Below are positions 1 to 11,257 of a DNA stretch of 64,000 nucleotides, piece by piece. Made by a program: the position numbers and the translations under genes. Below the pieces are notes generated by a model. That model was not told where the DNA came from. It searched no databases and worked only from the letters and a program-made list of their open reading frames with translations. Source of the stretch: Parascedosporium putredinis (Eukaryota > Ascomycota > Sordariomycetes > Microascales > Microascaceae); NCBI GenBank assembly GCA_949357655.1, contig CASHTG010000001.1, positions 2,170,001 to 2,234,000 on the forward strand, in the 5' to 3' direction. Each line of letters opens with the position of its first letter. Positions within the stretch are counted from its first letter, which is position 1.

Positions 1-1
1 T

Positions 2-19
2 ATCCATCCATGGATGGAT
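2..19. repeat. 18-bp perfect palindrome
   Basis: The bases ATCCATCCATGGATGGAT read the same on both strands. It is built from the tetranucleotide ATCC/GGAT and is followed by further GGATC/GATGGATC pieces up to about 33, so it may be a decayed ATCC microsatellite that happens to be symmetrical rather than a protein site. Confidence 0.8.
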
Positions 20-1765
20 CCATAGATGGATCAATCCAACATGACCAAGTCATTTGGTGTTGGCAACCCTCGGCGCCCTGACTCGGGTGCGCTTCGCAAA
101 TAAGCCAAGGCTAATGCAGCACTAAATTCTTGTGAACATAATACCGTCGCCGTCATGAAGTTTCGGGCTTCGGGGCCGAAATGAGAAAATCCGATCTCCA
201 CCTCAAATGTTAAGCTTTGTCGCTCCCCCACGCGTGCAGGCAGGGGAGCGAATGGAGTTGGGGCATTTCATACAATGACCTCCCAACGCACCCCAGTGGG
301 ACTGCGTCCCTTCCTTTCATCAACGTCGAATGGGTTGGTCGGGCTGCGTCTAGGGACTACATATAGACTGACCAAGACACGGCCTGATGGTGGACAGAAG
401 AGTGCATATAGCCTTTTCGAAACAACTTGTGACATCTGTGGCGCCCCTCTCTTCGTAGAGTCAACACCCTTCCGCACGCCTCAGACTTCGGTTTGCAGAC
501 AAGACCCCTGGGCTGCATGCATTTCTCTACAATTCCCCGGGGAGACAAGGAGGAATCCCGTTCCTTCCACAGAATGTATTGGCGGGAAGAGCCCGCGGGA
601 CTAAGAACAGAAGGCCCTCATGTTGAAGCCGGTCATCGCACCTGCACGAGCAATCGCACGAGCGCCGAGCAACCAAGAGAGGTGCTCGAATTCCCGTTGG
701 GCTTTAGTGGCGGAAGGCACCAAGCTTACCTCAGTGCTGTATGCTGCGAGGAGGGGCAGATATAAAGGTAACCCGCAGGCTCGCCATCGCAGTACGGGAT
801 TGAGGGCTGGGTGTCGTGATTGAGAGCCCTGGAGGGAGAGAGAGGGTGCAAGGATGATTACAGGACAATCAATCCTTAAAGAATACAACAGGCCAACCTT
901 GCATCAACGCTGACATGGGCATCGTCCGATGGCCAGCCACATTGCAGATGTTCATCCCTCGCATGGCTCCACCAGCCAAGGATGGCAGGTACCTTTCCCT
1001 GGGGCGGGAAGGGGCCAGCCATGGGCTCGACGTGGCTTTCTGTTTGTCTTGATGTGGTGCAAGGGCCATCATCGCTGCAATTAAATGGCGAAGACTTGCT
1101 CGTGAGTGCGGGTGCCTGTGGGATCCTGGAGATCCAGACCGCCAAGGGCAGACGCCCAAGGAACATTGAATATCGTCCTGAGGTAAGACAGCACTGTGGT
1201 TTAGGGCACCGGCTCTTTCAATACCCCGCCGCCTCGCGTGGGGCCAGCCATGGCTTAATCACAAAGGCCAGTTCTCGGATACGTACTGTCTAGTGTAGAA
1301 GTTGGGAAGAGATGGCTCGTCTTGACCAGACCTTGGCGCAACCTGCCTGACTTGTCCGGACATCGCGGAATGCAGGAGAGCCCTTCCAAATACTATTGCC
1401 TTTTTCTCTCGCCTACATGCTGTTGAACCTGAAAGAACCAGTCATAGAGTCTTAACCTGACCCTCGTTGCAGTTGTCGGTAACCAATGGCTGCCATCTCG
1501 ATGTGCGAATGGAGGCACCTCCCTCGCCTAGTTGACTGTAGCGAATTTGCCCCACTCAGGGTTGGTTGGTGGGAGCCCCAGAAAGTACAATGATTTGAAC
1601 CCTGGAGCTTTCCCTCCTTTCGCGCATCTCTCCTTCCCGTCACTTCACCCCCGTCCTCGCCCACTTTGTCTCTTGGCATCGACTATTTCTTCCCCGGCAG
1701 GCATCTTGATTTTGACCGAAGGGTCCACAACATCATCAAGCCAGCTCGATTGAGTGATACCCCCT

Positions 1766-1791
1766 CCAGCCAGCCAGCCAGCCAGCCAGCC
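1766..1791. repeat. (CCAG)n microsatellite, about 6.5 units
   Basis: An uninterrupted CCAG tetranucleotide array in the RIB7 upstream region, read directly from the sequence. Confidence 0.9.
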
Positions 1792-2190
1792 AACATCCCG
1801 CGGAACCTCAAGTCCGGGCCTCTCCATCCACATCTTGGCATTAGTGTAGCTAATGCGGGAACCGAGGATCCATCGGTCTGCATGACGAAAGACTATAACA
1901 CCGGGAATTCCTCTCGGCCGTGGCCCTAAGACCTCTGTCAAAGGTGCACGACGTTTCCTCTTCGGCACCATCCACTCACCGGTCGACCCTTGTAGGAAGG
2001 TGTCCTTGGGTACCTGGTGGAGAGCTGAGCATTTCAATCGGGCAGTAAGGACTACGCCAGTCGCGACCAATTTCGCTACTTACACTCTCTCTGGCGCTGC
2101 CATCCATCCCATCTTCCTTCAATCTTTCCCAAAAGGTCGCGCTCTTAACCCCCACCCACCCACCCCTAGCCACAATATATCATTGCTGCC

Positions 2191-3015
2191 ATGCCCGAGG
2201 TGCTTCACTTTCCCGACAAAAATGCTCGGGCGCTCTTGCCGTATCTCCCACAGCCCCCGCAACCTTCCGCTCTTGGGGAGCTACCCCGGACTAGAGGCGG
2301 CCAAGTCGTCTTCGCCGAGGCCCGCACTCTCGCGCCCGTTCGTCACTCTCACATTCGCCACCTCCCTAGACTCATCACTCGCACTTGCCCCTGGAACTCG
2401 AACGCGACTCTCAGGGCCAGAATCCAAAGCCATGACCCATTACCTTCGAAGTCGGCATGATGGCATTTGCGTCGGAGTCAACACGGTCATCGCGGATGAC
2501 CCAGCCCTCAACTGCCGTATCGCCTTGGGCGAACAGCCCCAACCCATCATCATCGACCCCCAGGCCCGATGGAACATCTCGGACCAAAGCAAAGTCCTCC
2601 AAGTAGCGAGGGATGGAAGCGGCAAAGGCCCCATCATCGTGACTGGAAACCCAAACCCCCTCATACCTATCTGAGACTCATTAACCAGGTTGGAGGCAAG
2701 TTCCTCACAGTCAAGCTGAACGAGAGCGGCCGGTTCGAGTGGCCCGACATCTTCGCTGCCCTTTTCGAAGAAGGACTTCGCAGTCTAATGATTGAGGGCG
2801 GTGCGTCCGTTATCAACTCGCTCCTTGAGCCGGTCAACCAAGTCCTCGTGGACTCTGTGATTGTCACAATAGCCCCGACTTGGCTTGGCCAAGGTAGTGT
2901 TGTAGTCTCGCCCGATAGAGTCCATGATAATGGGGTTCCCGTCCCCGCTGCGAGGCTTTCCGATGTGGAGTGGCACCCCTTGGGAGAGGATGTCGTCTTG
3001 TGCGGTCGCTTCTGA
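2191..3015 (+). CDS. RIB7: 2,5-diamino-6-ribosylamino-pyrimidinone 5'-phosphate reductase (riboflavin biosynthesis)
   Basis: Fungal Rib7 carries out the NADPH-dependent reduction of the ribosyl side chain of the diaminopyrimidine intermediate, the second step of riboflavin synthesis in fungi. It is a single RibD C-terminal (dihydrofolate-reductase-like) domain. Visible motifs are RPFVTLTFATSLDS near residue 46, GICVGVNTVIADDP near 90 and the conserved LMIEGGASV near 200; the length (about 274 aa) suits the family. I start at the ATG of MPEVLHFPDKNA, which matches the usual short N-terminal lead-in. No intron is evident, but two one-base shifts are needed. The G4 run at 2275-2278 reads correctly as G3, and the C5 run at 2656-2660 reads correctly as C6, giving NPNPPHTYLRL. 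I take both as sequence errors rather than inactivation. The gene converges on the permease, with about 240 bp between the stops. Confidence 0.9.
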
Positions 3016-3258
3016 TCAATGATGCCACAGACTCGCTCCACTACGGCCGACGATGCATCACATTTGATGGTGACCGAGTCACGGCCAATCCGCAATCCTC
3101 ATCTACACCCCCTTTCTAAAGCTTAGGCTGTCAATGCAGAGATAACCATCAGAATAATAACTGTCCGCCATGGTACTAATCTCCTCGGCTAGAGTAACAC
3201 CGCGCCCACCGTCTCCATGATGTGATGCTAACATGCTTCTGCCCTTTTATTTTCTTTT

Positions 3259-5012
3259 CTATATATGGCCCTGCCACTTGATCTCAGCCCACCTCAGGGG
3301 CGCATAGAGGAGACCTGTGGTAAAAATGCCAAGATGAAGGCAATGTCTCCAGTCCTCCTCGCGATAGGGCCCGTGTATAAGCTCGTCTCCATCCCGGGAA
3401 TAATGACGCCTAGGCTAGCGAGAGACGCAATAATGGCTGCCAGGCCGGTTGGGAGGCGCTTCCCAACATTCCAGATAGAATGATCGAATGTGGCCCAGTT
3501 CATCTTCCTGAAGATTACCAGCTCTTCGACCACTATAGCATCAAAGCACCCGGCCCAGTATCCAATCAAAGCCAGGTAGTTCGTCAATGAGACCTCCCAG
3601 CTCTCAGCAGTTTTCATCGCCAATGGGACTAGTGCCACCATAGTTATCGTTACCCATATAAATCGATGGATGTTGGCAAAAAGCGGAAGCATCATCTGCA
3701 GGCAAAGCGAAATTGAATACATGGAAATAGCCACATTGCCAATGATGCTCAAAGCTAACATGACGAGAATAAGTTTCCCGAAGACCCCGAGAGGAGCCAA
3801 GGCCTCCGAGAGTATACCACCGATGCCGTGGGACTGGAACGCCTGTTGCCATGCCGGCACGTGTGGGATAGCACCTCCGATTGCAGCCCCAAATATCAGG
3901 AGCGGCACCGAGGGCGTGATCAGGGCCATCATCAGGTATGAGAATATCCGCTTCCTAAGTTGTGGCGTCAGTAATTTACGAAAGGTTACGGCTTTCCTCG
4001 TTGAGTGTTGGTTTTGATACCTACTTGGCAGCTGTTGGCTTGTGGTAAATTGAGTAGTCGGACACCGTCCCGCCAAAGGTCAAGAAATACCCAGCCATCA
4101 AACTTCCATACGAAAGAATTCGAGTTGCATCTACCGGAGGCCCTTGATGCTGCTGAGAGAGATGCTTCGAAGAGCAACCAACCACAACAAATAGAGCCAC
4201 GAAGTTGGGGACCCATTGGTAACGCTCCCAGAGATGTACGGCATTGTATCCGAGGAAGGACGCAAGAAAGCCGATGACGCATACGATGACGATGCCGACG
4301 TTGACACTGATGTTCGCATCTGGGTTCACAGCTGAAAGAGTCTGGCCACCAAATATCGCCGACATCAGTGAAAATCCAGTCAATGTCGCGGCATTGAATA
4401 AAGTCGGGATTATTGCCAGGTATAGGCTGCAAAACCCCATCGTCAGAATGCAAGTCTTTAATACGCCAACGAGCAAAGAAGAGCCAACCTACCCAAATGA
4501 GTAACGAGCCTGTATCATCTGTCTCATTCCCGTTTTATAGCCCCCAATTCCAATGAACGCCGGCGGAATACTAGTCAAAATAGCAAAGAACACTATGACA
4601 AGAGTTGCTTCTTTGAGACTCAGGCCAAATGATGTTGTTGCCAATACTCCTGTCGGAATCCTTATTTCATCACCAACGAGTCAGCGCTGTGCTCCCTTCT
4701 TCTTCTCTCTCTCTCGGGTATACTCACGGCAGGATATTGAGAAGACAAGCAAAAAGACAGTGAAGATATCACTATATCTTGTTTGGGTCCTAAATTCTAC
4801 AGGAACAGGCTTGATACCGTTTTCCTCGATGCCGAGGTCTAGAAGCTTCTGGTACCATTTTGCATTCTGCTCTGGATGCGTGCCGTACACTTCTCCCGGC
4901 AGCTGGGAGAAGATTGAAAAATTCCGCTTTGGGCAACGGCCGCTGGTTGTTGAATATCCTGAGCCTCGAGATCGTTCGCCACACGCTTCGGGTCTTCGTG
5001 GCCTGGTGACAT
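3259..5012 (-). CDS. NCS1 family purine-cytosine permease (Fcy2/FcyB-like)
   Basis: Proton-coupled uptake of cytosine and purines across the plasma membrane is the known role of this family. I see four exons with 66-70 bp introns (4661-4727, 4427-4492, 3955-4024), about 516 aa, and long hydrophobic segments throughout. Family landmarks are KWYQKLLDLGIEENGI before the first helix, NILPIPTGVLATTSFGLSL, IGIGGYKTGMRQMI followed by ARYSFG, FLGYNAVHLWERYQW, and a C-terminus LLYAPLRWAEIKWQGHI. The chosen start gives MSPGHEDPKRVANDLEAQD, an acidic cytosolic tail as in relatives. Three frame shifts interrupt it. A T5 run on the coding strand at 4751-4755 should be T6 (FTVFFACLLNILP). A second T5 at 3322-3326 should be T6 (LAFFTTGLLYAP). 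The third, near 4900-4960, is not resolved. Substrate preference cannot be read from the sequence. Confidence 0.88.
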
Positions 5013-7579
5013 GGCGAGAAGTGAATATTGAGGGAGAATTTTCTTTTTGTTGTCGACTCACAAATATGGGAAGTTTTCAGTGTTGGTGAGATGACATATC
5101 GTGAATTTTTGGGGGAGAAGCGCCCAAACATATATTCGCACGACCAGTCCCGACATCACCGACATTTCCTGCACCGGCCAGTGTCTCACCTCGCTCCGTT
5201 TCCATGTCACCGCTCGCCGTCTCTGGTGCAAAGGGCCCAACCACGATGGCCTTGTCATTCTACCGCATAACAAAACAGCACCCCACGCCAAGCATGCAGC
5301 CGAGTTACCTAGGCGATGTTGGAATATCCCTTGGAATGACATCTCGACAGCGCTGTAGGCCTAATTCAAGAGGTTTTGGTTCTAAACGTCGAACATCTAA
5401 ACCCGCAAGGTCCCGTAGAGGAAAGGGACTAACACCAACCCTGCATGGCTACCCTATGGCCTAGGTCATGGAAGATCACTCCGCCACTTGCACAAAAACG
5501 ACGAAGTATCGACGGGCTGCGTTTTATGGCTGGGTGGAGGAGCTTCGACTTGACACTATCGAGCGTGGCACCGGATCTAACTCATCAACTTCCTCAACTA
5601 TTCAGCCTTCACGACACAATGCGCTCAAGAACTAGCCCTATAGCGGGGGCAGATCCCGCCTTACCCCGGGCTATCGGACCTTTAGAAGCGAGTACCCGCG
5701 ACTAGAAGGATGACGGGCCGGGGGTGGGGGAGGGCGCTAGCACGCACTGAGCGGAAACCTTCTTTCTTTTTCCTCTTTCCTTTTCCTTGTTGAGGGGATG
5801 ATGCGCAAAGCCACGCCCAGAAACCCAGGTCGACCAAACGGAACGGAGGAGCGAAAACGATGCTGCTATCGCTCTCGGACGGATTAGGCATGAATGTTAG
5901 GGTATCAAAGTTGACTCAATGACAAAAGAGGCTTGGCTCAGCCATGGTGGGGCGCCTCGCCGCAAGAACGAAACATTGCGAGGTTTTGGAGGCTCATTAT
6001 TGAGGGCAAACTACAACTCGTAACCTGGGCATCGGTCCTCAGCCAGCTGTCTAAATGCCCTTGTTCCTTCACTCTGCTAAAGACGGACACATTTGTTTCC
6101 CTAGTCTTGCAGGGGGCCCCTTTCGATTGGTGCTGGTTACATCATGAGGGTGTCAACAGACTAGTTGGCTGGGTCTAGAACGAACAGGCTTGGCCCAATT
6201 TTTCGTGGATAGTCCTCGGGAAGCGGCCGTCCGAAACCAGGATATGGCCAAGAAAAGGAGGTGGGGAGGTTGACTGACGCCTCTGCGCAGGAGCGCTTGT
6301 CGATTGGATCTGGCAGCAGCCGTGCGGATCACGGCCATCGTACACAAGCGATCTAGATTCACTACATCCTGCCTGAAAGGAAAAGAAGTCCTCCGAATTC
6401 CATTTTCGGAAACTAAATCGGCAAGATGCTTGTCCTCAGACGCCACTATCGGGGAGGGCCGCTCTGAGTGCCTCGGATGTTGTTTTATTCCACCGGCCCC
6501 TTGGCAAGAAAGGGCATCCTCACTTCGAAAATGAGGCTTGCAGAAGCAACGGATGCAAATCTAGGTGTATTAGAAATACAATGCTTCTTTCGATGAAAGA
6601 GGGGCGCGGCGTGGGGTTCAAAGGCGTCTCACCCACCTCCCATCCACAACGCCCTGACTTCGATATGCCCAGCTTCTTGCACCTCGCGTATTCTCAAGTT
6701 GAGACTAGTCAGATGCAGAAAGACCATTCAACTCGCATAGCTATGGAGCATTAGTGAGAAAAAGATGCGAGATCTTGCTGTTTAAATGGCCACCCAACCA
6801 TTCCTAGGAGACTTTGAAGTCCGGACTGGCAGGAAACCGCGTTCCTCTTCCTTTTTTCCCCTCCCCCCTCCACCTTGATCTGTTTCTTTTTAAGGCCGGA
6901 GGTTGACTACTTTTCTGAGGGACGGGGGCGGCGGGGAGGGGAGGGCGGGGAGGGTCTAAGGTCCCTGAAAGAAAGCTACCCCCGACTTCTTCGCGTTTAT
7001 TAGTGTCTTATGACAAACGTGCCGCTCAGTGCCAGCATGCTTCGCTGATCCTTCTATAGAACGCCTAGGTCTACGGCCCTGCTCCGCTAAAAATGCGTCT
7101 GGCCGCTATGTATGACCTGTCAAAATTTGGTTTAACGGTACTTCGTTATGGTAGATTTAGAAACCCCCAGGTAGCATGCCATCTCGGCTGCTAGCTTGCG
7201 TAGGGTCCTGACGTCCTGCAATGTGATTACAGCGAGGATCAGACCTTGGCCAATGGTTAAGGTTGCTAGCTTTACAGGCCAGATCCTGCTAGTCGATCAA
7301 TAGTTTACAGGCATGCAACTAGTGGATCAACTCTTCCGTCCTTCGGAGAGGCACACATGAACACTAGGGACGTTGCGTCTTCCACGTCGAGCTTCACCCT
7401 CAGCAGGTAGGCTAATGCCATGAAGGAGAATGAGGGTCTGCGGCCGAGATGGATATTTGACTGCTTGGCCGCGCTCGACTCGGATCTGTTGAACCGTCCT
7501 CGAAGACCTCGTTCTGTCTTCAAACTAGGATATCTCAGCCCTTATTCAGTCGCGCCCACCTCCAACTAACATCTCTGCA
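5013..7579. other. Divergent intergenic region between the permease and the P450
   Basis: About 2.6 kb separates the permease start (-) from the P450 start (+) and should contain both promoters. No gene is recognisable. It holds a G-run cluster near 6.92-6.95 kb and several C/T-rich patches (for example 6845-6885). A 72-codon minus-strand frame at 7305-7523 looks accidental. Confidence 0.6.
6919..6954 (+). other. Potential G-quadruplex cluster
   Basis: Six G-runs of three to five bases, separated by one to four bases, lie within about 36 bp on the + strand, which satisfies the usual G3+N1-7 pattern more than once. It is about 630 bp upstream of the P450 start. Whether it folds or regulates anything is inference. 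Confidence 0.6.
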
Positions 7580-10500
7580 ATGGCGGACATCACAAACATC
7601 TTTCAACAGGCAATGGCCTACTGTCTCCTGGCTCTGGTAGGCCTGGCCATCCTCACTTGGAGAGAGACTTATCGACGACGCCTTAATCTTCCCCCAGGAC
7701 CCTGCGGAGAATTTTTGCTTGGCCATCTCCGGGTGATACCAAAGTCAGGAACCGCTGAGGCTTACGCCCATTGGGGCCGAGAATACAGTTGGTGGTTTCC
7801 ATCTCTTCGTCCTCATGCTTTCCGTATTTCTTCACAAATGAAAATGACATGCTATTTGTGTCACGTTCTTCGCCTTGAGTTACCACTAACACCTGGCTCG
7901 CAACGCTGGCAGATTCTGATGTCATCTATCTGGAGTCTCTTGGGCAGCCTATTGTGGTTCTCAACACTGCAGAGGCAGCGGTTGAACTCCTAAGGAGACG
8001 AGCTGTGAATTATTCTGACAGGCCCCGATTTACGCTTTTTGAAGTGTGAGTGCTGGCTAGTCACAATCCCTGCTCTGTCCTTTGCCCTACTAGGGTACCC
8101 TTCCCTCTTTCCCTTGCTGCTGAAACCCCCAGCCTGGTTCCCCCCTCCCTCCTGGGCAAGGCGAGGTGAAATTCCACCCGGAGCTGGAATAGAATCGGGG
8201 CGGACGCACAGCTTAAGGTACTGTACCGAAGTACTGATGAGGGGACTCGCACAACAGCATGGGCTGGGGTGCGACCTTGACGTTTCTCCCGTTTGGCCCC
8301 CAATGGCGGATGCATCGCAAGGTTTTACAGACAAATCTCAGCCCTTCCAAGGTACGCCAATGGCACACATTGCAAGTGCGAGAGGCTCGGCGTGCCGCCG
8401 CCTCCATGTTCGCACCGAAAGCCAGTACTTGGCGAGATGTGCTCAAGAGGTAGAAGAACCCTTTTATTATTTCATTTTCTTCTTTTCTTCTCTGCTTCTC
8501 CCTTCCCCGTCTCCCCACCTCCTACCCCCGGTCTTACCCATCCTCTTTGTTAATGTACCATGCGCTTTCAGCCCATGATACAAGCCCTGTTTCTTTTCGT
8601 GGACGATCATCCGTCTCGGACCTCGCCGTGAGGCTTGACGAATAGGTTACACAAGGTGGAGAGGGGTCAGGATATTGGTGGCAAAGATGATAATAACCCC
8701 CTCCGGCTTCCTTGCAGATTCTCAGTTGCCATTGTTCTCATGGTAAGCTACGGGATAGAGGTAGACTCTGACGATGACGAGTATGTGAAGATTGCAAACG
8801 ATGCAATATACGCCACTGGCAATGGAGGTCTTCCGCCGGTAGTATTGTCGACCTATTTCCACTTGGTAGGAGAAAACCCTGGCAACATCCCCCCTTCCCA
8901 TCTCCAAACCAAACTACCACCCTGGTCCTGTGTCTCGATAGTCTCGATCGATGATCCTCTATCGAGCCACGGAGCCGCTAACCCATGCCACCCAATCACT
9001 GACCTTCAGTTAACTTACCGCGCGGGATGCATTGCACTAGCCCGGCACCTACCAAACTGGCTCATTAGGGACTGGCCTTTGAAGTTTGCACGAGAATGGG
9101 GATGGGCCATCCGCAAGCTGCACGATGTGCCCTTTGCGGAAGTCAAGGCCGAAGTGGTAAGTTTTGAGGACCGAGCTCGTTGGCTCTTCCAAAAGAAGAA
9201 AGAAAAAGAAGAAGCTGAAAGAGAAAACGACGCTCTCACGACATGACTAACGCCGGTTGGGCTATTTTCGCCCTCGTTGGACCTTGTAGGACGATGGCAT
9301 CGTACGAAAATCCCTTGCGCATCAACTTCTTTGGGATTACAGGTTACTCAAGATGCAGGGGATGAATCCATCGTTCAAGCTAGAGGATATCAAAGGTGCT
9401 AGCGGGGCAGTCTTTATCGCGGGCGCGGACACGGTGAGGAACTCCGCCTCTTTGTTGAGGATTCCCTAGCACTCTTCCTCTTTCTTTCTTCTTCTTTTTT
9501 GTTAGGGACGGCTGCTCAGCGCAGCGCGTTAGCCAAGACCAGCCCCAAGACGAGCCAAAGGATGATGGACTAACCTGGATTCTCGTGGGGCCATCCCCTC
9601 CCCTCCCCACCTTCTGTACAGACATGGGCAACGCTGGCCGTGTTCATGCTCTGCATGGTTCTTTTCCCAGAAGTACAGGACAAGGCACAAGCGGAGCTTG
9701 ACAGTGTTCTTGGTCCCAACCAACTTCCCAACTTTGACGACCGGCCACGGCTTCCGTACATTGATCTGCTGTTACATGAGATCTTTCGGTATGACATCCC
9801 CCTTGCAAGCATGACTTGAGACGAGGAGCTGACGTGGGATTTTCTCCGCTCTCGCGTTCCCAAAACAGATGGGCTCCTCTTGCTCCCCTAGGTGAGTGGC
9901 TTGAAGCATATTCCTACCCGATACTCCGTCGACCGCCCCGGACTCCCCCGTGCGGGTGACGGGCGGCAATGTGGTTCTGTGCGTGAATGCACACATTGAT
10001 CCATGCATGTATGTGCGTGTCTTTGTTGGTTGATCTCGTCTCTCACACATCGTGGCCCCTCCCTTTTCCTCCCACCTGACAGGCATTCCACACAAATCCG
10101 TGCAAGATGACATCTACAAGGGCATGTTCATCCCAAAAGGTAAGAGCTATCAATGATCGAGATGGTGTCCTCTCATTAGTTGTGCCGAGAAGGTGGGCAA
10201 GACTCGAGGCTAAACGTCCTTGCCTCCATTGCGTCTGGCGTGTTGGAAATATGTAGGGTAAGTGGGTGCCATGAGAGATAGTGTGTCACTACCACTGCCG
10301 GGTCTCGGCCGAACCGGGAGCATCGATTAACACGATACCCCATCATTAGCTCCATCGTTTTCGCCAACACCCACGCCATGAGCAGAGATACGCGTGTCTA
10401 CAAAGACGCCGACCGTTTTAATCCCGACAGGTACCGTCCGCTTCCCGATGGGACTCCAGGGGAACCCCACCCAGTTGGGCATTTTGGCTTCGGCCGGAGG

Positions 10501-11257
10501 TGAGTTTGTAGCTCCCTCTCTCTTTATTTTATTCACCCCTTTTCTTTGCTTTCCCGTCCGTTTTGCATTTCCCGCTCTTGCCTTCCCTGGACCCTTCGCC
10601 CTTTCGTTCCCTTTGCCTTGTCTGGGAGACTCTCTCGCACTTCTTTTGTGTTAGAAGAATTTAGGGTGGGGGCGATAGGGGCGATGGTGGCGACCCGCAT
10701 CTTCTCTTTGTCCAATCTTCATTTTCCTTTTTCCCCCGATGGCCATTTTCCTTCAAAGTTCCGTGAATCTCGCCCCTCTTCTAGAAAAGTTTCGCCTTTG
10801 TCACGGGGATCGAGATTCGTCGATGCCACTAGAGTCAAAGTTTGAGCCCAAAACGCTAAAAATGCGCGCTACTCGGTGGTGCCTCGTTTCGTCTTGGAAA
10901 TATGACAGGTGTCGATGATTCGAAGATGCACTACCGTAGAAGGGTGGCGGGCACCAATCCTGCGACTGGGTGCCTGCTATCGCCAAGGGGGTCGGTTGAC
11001 CCTTGCCGCTTGTGCTCTTCCGTCGCTCTCTTTCTCTCTCTGTCTCTTTCCGCCTCGCTTGGCTTGGTCCTGCTTACTTGGGGGAAGGGAAAAAGAAATT
11101 AACAGACAAAAAGATCGTGTGTTGGCAAGTATCTTGCCGATAACAGCTGTTGGGCAGTCATTGCTACTGTCCTAGCCACGTCGAGGATCGAGAAGAAGCG
11201 TGACGAGAACGGCCGCGTTGTCGAACCGACTGTGCAGTTCACCAACGGTGGTACCTG
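7580..11257 (+). CDS. Microsomal cytochrome P450 monooxygenase (O-methylsterigmatocystin oxidoreductase-like group)
   Basis: A membrane-anchored heme monooxygenase working with NADPH-P450 reductase; the substrate is unknown. Eleven exons can be traced: 7580-7787, 7913-8045, 8258-8449, 8718-about 8865, about 9041-9156, 9290-9433, 9622-9788, 9869-9891, 10083-10139, 10350-10499 and 11114-11257. In order I see an N-terminal anchor (AMAYCLLALVGLAIL), LPPGP, the substrate-region block MGWGATLTFLPFGPQWRMHRK, the I-helix AGADTT across an intron, the K-helix ExxR (EIFR), FNPDRY, and the heme loop FGFGRRSCVG with its cysteine just after the last long intron. Length, about 494 aa plus a tail, suits the family. 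Frame mismatches occur at the exon 4/5 and 9/10 junctions, and a short exon may be missed before FSVAIVLMVSYG. The 3' end past 11257 is unresolved; a last exon may begin near 11490. No biosynthetic partner genes are adjacent. Confidence 0.86.

Larger units (their letters stand above)
1..2190. other. Intergenic region upstream of RIB7
   Basis: No reading frame here resembles a known protein; the open frames are short and overlap on both strands. The stretch holds an 18-bp perfect palindrome at its left end, a CCAG tetranucleotide repeat near 1.77 kb and a C-rich patch (about 2140-2168) just before the RIB7 start codon, which probably belongs to the promoter or leader. A TATAAA-like string near 769 has no gene close downstream. 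Confidence 0.6.

Noticed and set aside
3259..5012. Permease as a genuine pseudogene
   Set aside because: Splice sites, conserved motifs and C-terminus are all intact, and the resolved shifts are homopolymer length changes like those in essential genes nearby.
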